A stretch of DNA of 10,027 bases from Methanosarcinales archaeon (GTDB lineage Archaea; Halobacteriota; Methanosarcinia; Methanosarcinales; EX4572-44): contig RXIJ01000065.1 of NCBI GenBank assembly GCA_004212095.1, positions 1-10,027 of the forward strand, read 5' to 3'. Positions within the stretch are counted from its first letter, which is position 1, and each line of letters begins with the position of its first letter. A program made the translations under genes and the position numbers. The notes beneath the pieces are model-generated. The model made no database searches and was not told the DNA's origin. It saw nothing but the letters and a program-made list of their open reading frames with translations. Of this stretch, positions 1-5,103 are shown one piece after another.

Positions 1-122
1 AAGCCACTACGTAATCCAGCCCCTTCGCCATCGAGAGTATATTTTCGACAAGTGTCCTGCACCGTAGATTTCCCCTTCCGGATCGATCCGACTTCAGATA
101 CCGCTCAATCGTTCTTCTGATT
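1..122 (-). pseudogene. Truncated, frameshifted cas6b copy (edge fragment)
   Basis: The reverse strand encodes a stretch that aligns without gaps to residues about 129-163 of the intact Cas6b at 912-1589: 24 of 35 residues are identical by eye, including the block NILSMAKGLDYVVA. The DNA of 1-122 is correspondingly similar to 1099-1220. Upstream, near position 118, one extra base shifts the frame, so that reading on from the QKN residues gives a TGA. Beyond about 122 the similarity decays and the whole N-terminal half, which carries the catalytic histidines, is missing. The C-terminal part would continue beyond the left edge and cannot be judged. It is a diverged second copy rather than a recent duplicate. 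Seen: homology and frameshift. Inferred: non-functional. Confidence 0.75.
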
Positions 123-171
123 TCCAAGTTCACTCAATGTATGAGATATTCGGAACCACCGGGCATATAGA

Positions 172-181
172 AAATTATATG
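172..181 (+). promoter_or_regulatory. Putative TATA box of the toxin-antitoxin operon
   Basis: An A/T-rich AAATTATATG lies about 25-30 bp before the region just upstream of the antitoxin Shine-Dalgarno (GAGG at 205-208). That is the normal archaeal spacing between box A and the transcription start, and would give a very short leader. It is judged by composition and position only. Confidence 0.35.
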
Positions 182-216
182 TAGTTTCAAACGATGTGAC
201 TAAAGAGGAAATATGG

Positions 217-417
217 ATGAATTTGATCAAAGCCAGAGTCGTGGATAACACACATTTAGAGCTCGAAAAAGAGATCGGAATACCTGAAAAAGACGTGCTC
301 ATAAAGATCATAGGATGGGGTGTGGTAGAATCTGCTGAAGGTGCATGGGGGTATGACGTAAATAGTAAAGACTTTGTTGAAGATCTGAGAAAATCAAAAA
401 GATTGGATTGGATATGA
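217..417 (+). CDS. Antitoxin of a VapBC-type module (DUF104/AF2212-like)
   Basis: A 66-residue acidic protein directly upstream of a PIN-domain toxin. It presumably binds and neutralises the toxin and autoregulates the operon (family behaviour, not shown here). The N-terminal beta-rich stretch IKARVVDNTHLELEKEIGIP followed by an LIKII strand resembles the short beta-barrel antitoxins of the AF2212/DUF104 type more than a ribbon-helix-helix CopG protein; this family call is tentative. I chose ATG 217 because GAGG at 205-208 sits 8 nt upstream. An in-frame GTG at 196 would add 7 residues (MTKEEIW) but has no ribosome site. The stop codon overlaps the toxin start as ATGA (414-417), indicating translational coupling. 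Confidence 0.65.
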   Translation: MNLIKARVVDNTHLELEKEIGIPEKDVLIKIIGWGVVESAEGAWGYDVNSKDFVEDLRKSKRLDWI

Positions 418-833
418 ATCTTTTTATAGACACTTCCATTTTCGTTGATGTCCTAAGAAAAGAGACCGTTGAGTCATCAAAAATTCTTTTCGACAGCATT
501 CTTAAGGACAATGATGGTTTTACATCATCGATTACTGTAGCTGAACTCAGTGTGGGTGCACACCTATCATCAAGGTCAGATTCAATCGAAAAAACGATGG
601 AGCTTTTATCACTCATTTCTGTTATAAATCTAAATTATAAAATTGCATTTCATGGTGGAAAGATATATTCGGAACTTATCAGAAGAGGTTTGGAGATTGA
701 ACTAAATGACTGCTTGATCGCTGCAACTGGTTTGTCTGTTGGAATCGCCGAGATTGTAACAAGGAACATTGATCATTTTGAACGAATCGATGGGATACAT
801 GCTGCCACACCAGAATATCTTGGATTCGGATGA
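414..833 (+). CDS. vapC: PIN-domain ribonuclease toxin, VapC family
   Basis: A 139-residue protein, the usual VapC length, with the full PIN layout. The first strand FIDTSIFVD gives D6. TVAELSVG gives the conserved E44. LNDCLIAATGL gives D99. TRNIDHFERI (116-125) is the last active-site strand, with Asn118 in place of an Asp, as in many VapC proteins. These residues would coordinate Mg2+ for RNA cleavage; the target RNA (tRNA or rRNA in characterised VapCs) cannot be told from sequence. The start is ATG 414, overlapping the antitoxin stop by 4 nt; a TTG at 408 would add two residues but is unlikely. The gene ends only 78 bp from the stop of the convergent cas6b. All key residues are present, so it looks active. 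Confidence 0.85.
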   Translation: MNLFIDTSIFVDVLRKETVESSKILFDSILKDNDGFTSSITVAELSVGAHLSSRSDSIEKTMELLSLISVINLNYKIAFHGGKIYSELIRRGLEIELNDCLIAATGLSVGIAEIVTRNIDHFERIDGIHAATPEYLGFG

Positions 834-841
834 ATACGATG

Positions 842-877
842 GTTTCAACCCCTGTTTTGCTGGATGTGCCATGCAAC
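842..877 (-). CRISPR. Solitary CRISPR-repeat-like sequence
   Basis: On the plus strand this 36-bp segment begins GTTTCAACCCCTGTTTTGCT and continues GGATGTGCC. From memory, the Methanosarcina mazei 37-nt repeats start GTTTCAATCCTTGTTTTA and continue with TGGATCTTGC; about 20 of the first 24 positions agree. Read on the minus strand, the same strand as cas6b, it ends in GGTTGAAAC, the form expected of the 8-nt 5' handle left by Cas6 cleavage. Only one copy is present, so it is not an array; it may be the relict end of one. It sits 34 bp from the cas6b stop codon, a natural place for an array remnant. The second half (863-877) matches poorly. Confidence 0.45.
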
Positions 878-911
878 TCACATCGGTGGATTCGCATCTG
901 ACATTTATACA

Positions 912-1589
912 TCAGTACAGCGCTTTTGCGTCTCTAATCCTCACAACCGCCCCAAATCCCCTCGAAACCGACTTCCCGAGCCCAAGATAATCCGGAATCG
1001 CAAAATTCACCATAAATTCACACTCAACCCCGAGCATATTCACGCCCTTGACCGTACACGACGTATGCCGCACCATCCCGATATCCAGCAGTATCTGCGA
1101 AGCCACTACGTAATCCAGCCCCTTTGCCATCGAGAGTATATTTCCGGTGAGAGTCCGCCTGAGCTGATCCCGCTGCTCTATCCGATCAGACTTCATATAT
1201 CGCTCGTAATTCTTCTGGTTCAGTGCAAGCCAGGGCGTTACGAACCGATAGCTCAATATCTGATCTGAGATGCTGAAATCATCTTTCCGGAGTGTAACAC
1301 CTCTCTCAACGATCTCGTAGGTATTATCTCCAAGTTTTATCTGATCATACTGGTCATAAATCTCTTTTAACACCTCTGCACCCTCGTTTATCCCGATAAC
1401 CATCGGAGTGCCATCAATTGTCTTGTACTGGATCTTTGGGTACCGGTAGATCAATTTGCCAGCGTCCACGTGCTGGTGCAGGAGTTCGTATTCTGTAAAC
1501 CTGGTTGCGAAGAAGCCTCTAAGCTTCGATGCAGACTGGATGATCGGGCGGGTAGATATAAGAGTCAGGGTGAGGGTTGTGAGAGGCAT
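912..1589 (-). CDS. cas6: CRISPR pre-crRNA endonuclease Cas6b
   Basis: A 225-residue protein. Cas6 cuts CRISPR precursor RNA within each repeat to release crRNAs with an 8-nt 5' handle, and Cas6b serves type I-B systems. Residues 20-51 (the SASKLRGFF block through ELLHQHVDAGKLIYRYP) look like the Cas6b N-terminal domain. His38 and His40 fall exactly at the positions reported, from memory, as catalytic in Methanococcus maripaludis Cas6b. The C-terminal glycine-rich RNA-binding loop GLGKSVSRGFG is at 203-213. Length and both domains are complete. The start ATG at 1589 has a weak AGGAA 6 nt upstream. A possible TATA element on the same strand (TTATTTAT, about 1710-1717) would leave a leader near 95 nt. 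No effector or adaptation gene is adjacent, so it is a solo cas6 within this window. It is convergent with vapC. Confidence 0.88.
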   Translation of the reverse strand: MPLTTLTLTLISTRPIIQSASKLRGFFATRFTEYELLHQHVDAGKLIYRYPKIQYKTIDGTPMVIGINEGAEVLKEIYDQYDQIKLGDNTYEIVERGVTLRKDDFSISDQILSYRFVTPWLALNQKNYERYMKSDRIEQRDQLRRTLTGNILSMAKGLDYVVASQILLDIGMVRHTSCTVKGVNMLGVECEFMVNFAIPDYLGLGKSVSRGFGAVVRIRDAKALY

Positions 1590-1770
1590 GACATTTCCTG
1601 CGATGATAGCTGTGGCGGTATTAGACGCCCAAAACTTCGATTGGCACCGGGACCTCTTTAACTATCAGCACATCCGACTTACAAAAAACCGATAGCCTTT
1701 CCATTGTGCATAAATAACATGAACATCTGACAGAAGGAAAAGAGAGAAATTAAGTTGTTGGGATATTATA

Positions 1771-2547
1771 TTACCCGGTTATTCCTCTTTTTAGTTTTCG
1801 TGTTAGTGTTTCTATCTCTTCTACGGCTTTATTAATATCCTCTGTGTTTCTTGCTATCATATCAACAATAGCTGAGCCAACTATTACTCCATCTGCTCCG
1901 GCGTTTATGATTTCTTTTGCCTGTTGCGGGTTTGATATGCCAAACCCTACTGCTTTTGGAATGTCAGTATGCACCTGCTGGATCAGGGATTTTGTGTGAT
2001 CTTCGAGGTCCTCTCTTGCACCAGTAACTCCAAGTCTTGCCACGAGGTAGATAAATCCACTGGAGCTTTGTATGATGCGCTCTATTCGTTCTGGCGTTGT
2101 TGTTGGTGCTATAAAGTGTATGAGATCGAGGTTGTATTTTTTGCAGGCTTCACTCAGTTCATCTGCTTCCTCTGGTGGAAGGTCTGGTACGATGATTCCC
2201 GCTATGCCATGATTCCTACAGTCCTTTGCAAAGGTCATAGTGCCGCGGTGGAAGATTAAGTTGTAATAGGTCATCACCGCATAAGGTACTGTCTGGGGCA
2301 GTGTTTTTACGAGATCGAAGAACAGATCCGGATTCATGCCTGCCTGTAGTGATCGCTGTGATGCTGCCTGGATAGTGGGGCCATCTGCTATTGGATCTGA
2401 AAATGGAAGTCCAAGTTCAATAAGATCTGCACCTGCGCGTATAAGAGCATTCACTATCTTGGTTGTGGCATCTGGCGTTGGGTCTCCTGCACAGATATAG
2501 GCGATGAGAGCTTTGTCGCGCTTAAAGGCATCAGCAATGTGTTTCAT
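1771..2547 (-). CDS. trpA: Tryptophan synthase alpha chain
   Basis: A 258-residue TIM-barrel enzyme that cleaves indole-3-glycerol phosphate to indole and glyceraldehyde-3-phosphate; indole is channelled to TrpB in the alpha2-beta2 complex. The signature LIELGLPFSDPIADGPTIQ holds the two catalytic acids, Glu44 and Asp55 (Glu49 and Asp60 in the E. coli protein). VARLGVTGA (about 170-178) and GFGIS supply the loop 6 and phosphate-binding regions, and ADGVIVGSAIV the last strand. Length is slightly below the bacterial 268. The start ATG overlaps the trpB stop as ATGA, so translation is probably coupled; no clear separate ribosome site. It is the last gene of the trpCBA cluster. A pyrimidine-rich tract on the message strand at about 1727-1752 may serve as an archaeal T-rich terminator. 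Confidence 0.97.
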   Translation of the reverse strand: MKHIADAFKRDKALIAYICAGDPTPDATTKIVNALIRAGADLIELGLPFSDPIADGPTIQAASQRSLQAGMNPDLFFDLVKTLPQTVPYAVMTYYNLIFHRGTMTFAKDCRNHGIAGIIVPDLPPEEADELSEACKKYNLDLIHFIAPTTTPERIERIIQSSSGFIYLVARLGVTGAREDLEDHTKSLIQQVHTDIPKAVGFGISNPQQAKEIINAGADGVIVGSAIVDMIARNTEDINKAVEEIETLTRKLKRGITG

Positions 2548-3719
2548 ATTCGTGTGTCCATTACAGTACTCAAGTCTTTATCGCCTCTTCCGGAGACATT
2601 TATGATTACAAGGTCCCCGAGGTCGTCTGCTTTTTTCAGGTATGCAACCGCATGCGATGATTCAAGAGCTGGTATAATGCCCTCTAACTGTGATAATTCA
2701 TGAAAAGCTTCAAGTGCCTCAAAATCCTGGATATTGTCTGCTATCACGCGACCACAATCAACAAGGCGTGAGAGTTCCGGGCCAACTCCTGCATAGTCAA
2801 GCCCTGGGGCTATGGAGCTGGATTCAAGTATCTGTCCGTATTTATCCTGCAGTATCTTTGTTCTTGCACCATGAAGGACACCGTCTTCACCAACGCAGAG
2901 CGATGCTGAATGCAGTGCAGCAGTCTTCGTGGTTTTAAGCCCGCTTCCACCTGCTTCAATTGCATATAGTTCCACATCCTCGTTTAAGAATGGATGGAAT
3001 ATACCCATTGCATTGCTGCCTCCACCAGTGCATGCGATGATACTGTCTGGCAGTCTCCCCTCCTTTTCAAGTATCTGTTTTTTTGCTTCGTTTCCGATGA
3101 TTTTCTGGAAGTCATGCACCATAGCAGGATAAGGATGTGGTCCCACGATTGATCCAAGAACATAGAATGTGGTTTCTACATTTGTTGCCCAGTCGCGCAT
3201 TGCCTCGTTGATAGCGTCTTTTAACGTCTGGCTTCCGCTTGTTACGGTGTGCAACTTAGCTCCCAAAAGCTTCATACGATACACGTTCATCTCCTGTCGT
3301 TTGATATCTTTAGCTCCCATATATATTTCTGATGGTATTCCGATGCTTGAAGCAGCCATTGCTGCTGCTGTGCCATGCTGTCCTGCACCAGTCTCTGCAA
3401 TAATTCTTTTTTTTCCCATGTATTTTGCAAGCAGTGTCTGACCAATCGTGTTGTTGAGCTTGTGAGCTCCCCCGTGAACAAGGTCTTCTCGTTTCAGGTA
3501 AATAGTTATTCCGTATTCTTTGCTCAATCGGCGTGCATGATAAAGTGGAGTTGGTCTTCCTGCAAAGTTTGACCGATAGTCGTGTAGTTCTGCTACAAAC
3601 TGGGGATCTTCTTTGTACTTCTTATAGCTCTCTTCAAGTTCATAGAGTGCTGGCATGAGCACTTCTGGCACAAACTGTCCACCATACTTTCCAAATTTAC
3701 TTTTTTTATTATTTTCCAT
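2544..3719 (-). CDS. trpB: Tryptophan synthase beta chain
   Basis: A 391-residue PLP enzyme that condenses indole with serine to give tryptophan. The Schiff-base lysine is Lys87 in HGGAHKLNNTIGQ, the catalytic Glu109 is in AETGAGQHG, and the PLP-phosphate loop GGGSNAMG is at 232-239. All three sit at essentially the same residue numbers as in E. coli TrpB. Length and the N-terminal FGKYGGQFVPE are typical of TrpB1, the form that partners TrpA, rather than the longer TrpB2. The start ATG at 3719 has a strong AAGGAG 6 nt upstream (3727-3732). The gene lies 76 nt after trpC, a gap filled by palindromic repeats, and overlaps trpA by 4 nt. Confidence 0.97.
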   Translation of the reverse strand: MENNKKSKFGKYGGQFVPEVLMPALYELEESYKKYKEDPQFVAELHDYRSNFAGRPTPLYHARRLSKEYGITIYLKREDLVHGGAHKLNNTIGQTLLAKYMGKKRIIAETGAGQHGTAAAMAASSIGIPSEIYMGAKDIKRQEMNVYRMKLLGAKLHTVTSGSQTLKDAINEAMRDWATNVETTFYVLGSIVGPHPYPAMVHDFQKIIGNEAKKQILEKEGRLPDSIIACTGGGSNAMGIFHPFLNEDVELYAIEAGGSGLKTTKTAALHSASLCVGEDGVLHGARTKILQDKYGQILESSSIAPGLDYAGVGPELSRLVDCGRVIADNIQDFEALEAFHELSQLEGIIPALESSHAVAYLKKADDLGDLVIINVSGRGDKDLSTVMDTRI

Positions 3720-3733
3720 TGTAAGCTCCTTCT

Positions 3734-3764
3734 ATGCACGAGTTTGTAAGTATTCGTGTATGCG
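3734..3764. repeat. 31-bp direct repeat, copy 1 (trpC-trpB gap)
   Basis: Identical over 31 bp to 3808-3838; the start-to-start distance is 74 bp. Each copy is itself an imperfect palindrome: arms ATGCACGA and TCGTGTAT (one G-T wobble) around a 12-nt centre, GTTTGTAAGTAT. This copy lies between the trpC stop and the trpB Shine-Dalgarno and could fold in the polycistronic message just upstream of the trpB ribosome site. Confidence 0.9.
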
Positions 3765-3770
3765 CCTCAG

Positions 3771-3785
3771 TACACACGGTGTGCG
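3771..3785. repeat. Short palindrome, CACAC/GTGTG type
   Basis: TACACACGGTGTGCG is a small hairpin with arms CACA/TGTG extended by wobble or weak pairs. It is nearly the reverse complement of the palindrome at 4568-4584 (TACACACGGAGTGTGCA when inverted), differing mainly by one base in the loop. Two related elements therefore flank the trpC coding region in opposite orientation. Confidence 0.6.
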
Positions 3786-3795
3786 GTTTTTCATC

Positions 3796-4560
3796 CTACT
3801 CCCCTGCATGCACGAGTTTGTAAGTATTCGTGTATGCGTCTCCTTCCATTATAGCACTTCCTACTAAAATGGCGTCAGCACCACTCTCTATCATTTGAAG
3901 TGCATCTTCTGGCGTGCGTACACCACTTTCTGCTATTATTACTGCATCGGCACGTTCTTTCCGTATCATCGGTGCAATCTGTTTTACAGCTTTAAGGTCA
4001 ATCTCAAAAGTGTTAAGGTTTCGGTTATTGATACCAATTATCTGTGCATCGGTTGATAACACTTCTTCTAATTCTTCCGGTGCATGAACTTCTACGATTG
4101 CCTTTGCACCAGTCTTCCCTACTTCCATTATAAATTTGTTTAGCTGTTTGTGAAGCACTCCTGCAATCAGAAGTACCAGATCTGTCTCTACTTCTGTTAT
4201 CTGGTTCTTGCTCACTATAAAGTCTTTCCGAAGCACTGGAAGATTGACCTGCTCTCTCACTGATTTAAGGTTTTCAATGCTTCCGTGAAAATAGTTCGGC
4301 TCTGTGAGTACTGATATTGCACAGGCTCCTGCACGTTCCATTTCTCCTGCTATTTGTGCTGCATATACAGGAGTTATTTTTTTGAAATTATGTGTGGGAG
4401 AGGCTGGTTTTACTTCTGATATAATTGGAACTAACCCACTCTTTTGTGCTTTTTCAATCGATTTTTTGAGACTTCTGGCATTGATAGTAAAAGGTTCTGG
4501 CTGGAGATGTATTGCTCTTTTTTGGCTTGAGCAAATAATATCTTCAAGTATTTTATGCAT
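3796..4560 (-). CDS. trpC: Indole-3-glycerol phosphate synthase
   Basis: A 254-residue TIM-barrel enzyme that closes the indole ring of carboxyphenylamino-deoxyribulose phosphate, supplying the TrpA substrate. Catalytic positions are all present: Glu49 and Lys51 (ISEVKPASPT), Lys112 (LRKDFIVSK), Glu157 (IVEVHAPEE), Asn179 and Arg180 (INNRNL), Glu211 and Ser212 (AESGVRTPEDA), each within two residues of the Sulfolobus numbering I remember. I start it at ATG 4560 (MHKILEDII). The frame is open upstream to 4695, but that extension translates hairpin-rich leader and has no family resemblance. The ribosome site is weak: GTGA close to the ATG, or a GGAG held in the loop of the 4568-4584 hairpin. 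The final residues (242-251, AYTNTYKLVH) are encoded by the second copy of the 31-bp repeat. Confidence 0.93.
   Translation of the reverse strand: MHKILEDIICSSQKRAIHLQPEPFTINARSLKKSIEKAQKSGLVPIISEVKPASPTHNFKKITPVYAAQIAGEMERAGACAISVLTEPNYFHGSIENLKSVREQVNLPVLRKDFIVSKNQITEVETDLVLLIAGVLHKQLNKFIMEVGKTGAKAIVEVHAPEELEEVLSTDAQIIGINNRNLNTFEIDLKAVKQIAPMIRKERADAVIIAESGVRTPEDALQMIESGADAILVGSAIMEGDAYTNTYKLVHAGE
3808..3838. repeat. 31-bp direct repeat, copy 2 (inside the 3' end of trpC)
   Basis: Perfect match to 3734-3764, but here it is coding: on the minus strand it supplies TrpC residues 242-251, three codons before the stop. TrpC carries no conserved function in this terminal helix, so an in-frame insertion would be tolerated. 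It resembles in-gene palindromic elements such as those of Rickettsia (analogy only). Confidence 0.9.
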
Positions 4561-4567
4561 GCTCACT

Positions 4568-4683
4568 TGCACACTCCGTGTGTAAAAATAACGAACTGTA
4601 TGCTTCGTATGCAAAACTGCACACAAGTTGTGTAGAAATAACGAATGCTTTGTAAATTGCAAGACTTGTATAGAAATGATGAA
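4568..4683. repeat. Cluster of covarying hairpins in the trpC leader
   Basis: There are four small palindromes. Unit A is 4568-4584 (TGCACAC/GTGTGTA around TCC). Unit B is 4618-4634 (TGCACA/TGTGTA around CAAGT). Unit C is 4658-4670 (TGCAA/TTGTA around GAC). A fourth, 4597-4613, is TGTATGC/GTATGCA around TTC with G-T wobbles. A and B are each followed by nearly the same 11 nt (AAAATAACGAA, GAAATAACGAA), and C by a degenerate version (TAGAAATGATGAA). The A-B period is exactly 50 bp, B-C is 40 bp. Stem sequences differ but pairing is kept. The cluster lies immediately upstream of trpC on its message strand, so it could be a transcribed leader, an operator array, or a tandemly expanded mini-element. 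Confidence 0.7.
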
Positions 4684-4768
4684 CAGCTTGAGCAAATATG
4701 ATCACTGCTTCACGCCCTTCTTCATAAATTGCAAGAACATCTTCACATCCAATTCCGGGTTTCGCCAT
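4682..4768 (-). pseudogene. Possible IS66-type transposase N-terminal remnant
   Basis: The minus strand encodes a 29-residue start ending near AQAV: MAKPGIGCEDVLAIYEEGRE followed by AVIIFAQAV. The pattern (D/E)-x-LAIYE-x-G-x-EAV resembles the start of IS66-family transposases as I remember them. Homology stops there: the frame stays open to 4553, but it only translates the hairpin cluster. No terminal inverted repeats, DDE residues or other transposase domains are present. It may be debris of an insertion or an unrelated short gene. It is the only non-palindromic coding-like segment in the trpC leader. Confidence 0.35.
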
Positions 4769-4890
4769 AAAATCACTATGCTAAGTTAATAATCTTGTAA
4801 TGAAGTCATAGTATATTGATTTTTCGTACTTGCTAAATAATCCTACTAGTCACATTACAAACAAATGTCCAAAGGGGATTGAAATTTCCT
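4769..4890. other. A/T-rich intergenic segment between the trpC leader and a small ORF
   Basis: No gene is recognisable. AGTATATTG at about 4810-4818 is a plausible plus-strand TATA box. AGGGGATTGAAAT at 4873-4885 looks like the last 13 nt of an archaeal CRISPR repeat, but there is one copy only and the preceding bases do not match the 842-877 repeat well. AAAGGGGAT there could also act as a distant ribosome site for the small ORF at 4891. Confidence 0.4.
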
Positions 4891-4995
4891 ATGAACAGCT
4901 CTCGAAGGTCAACATCAAGAGAGAGGATTTTCATTGTGAGTGGAATTATATTATTCGTTCTGATATTATTAGTGAATGATCGAGTTATAACATAA
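4891..4995 (+). CDS. Possible single-pass membrane microprotein
   Basis: An ATG-initiated ORF of 34 residues. It has a basic, serine-rich head (MNSSRRSTSRER), one strongly hydrophobic segment of about 16 residues (IFIVSGIILFVLILLV), and the tail NDRVIT. The positive-inside layout suggests an N-in/C-out membrane helix. An AGGGG lies about 13 nt upstream, further than optimal. I recognise no family. It could equally be a chance ORF or a decayed membrane-protein fragment in a region that holds other debris. Confidence 0.3.
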   Translation: MNSSRRSTSRERIFIVSGIILFVLILLVNDRVIT

Positions 4996-5029
4996 CAGTT
5001 CCTAAGCGGTTCGTATTTACTTCTGATAA

Positions 5030-5050
5030 AACCTGTTAAATGTTCAGGTT
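5030..5050 (-). terminator. Hairpin downstream of the GalT-like gene
   Basis: AACCTG (5030-5035) and CAGGTT (5045-5050) form a perfect 6-bp stem with a 9-nt loop. On the minus strand the stem is followed by TTTATC, 54 nt past the GalT-like stop codon, so it could end that message. It also lies 35 nt past the plus-strand microprotein stop. Archaeal termination depends more on T tracts than on hairpins, so the call is weak. Confidence 0.3.
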
Positions 5051-5103
5051 ATTCGTACGCGGCTACTAACAATAGACAATTCGATAAGAGGATACGGAAA
5101 AAC

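Noticed and set aside
842..911. A CRISPR array between vapC and cas6b
   Set aside because: Only one repeat-like unit is present before the cas6b stop; no second repeat or regular spacer exists.
864..1268. Plus-strand ORF of 134 codons opposite cas6b
   Set aside because: It is antisense to a clearly homologous Cas6b with all motifs; its own translation has no domain-like features.
1744..1776. Possible hairpin terminator after trpA (GGGATATTATATTACCC)
   Set aside because: Only three outer base pairs form and the inner bases mismatch, so it is not a real stem.
4561..4695. N-terminal extension of TrpC from an upstream start at 4695
   Set aside because: The 45 extra residues only translate the hairpin leader, have no resemblance to the family, and MHKILEDII at 4560 is the normal TrpC beginning.
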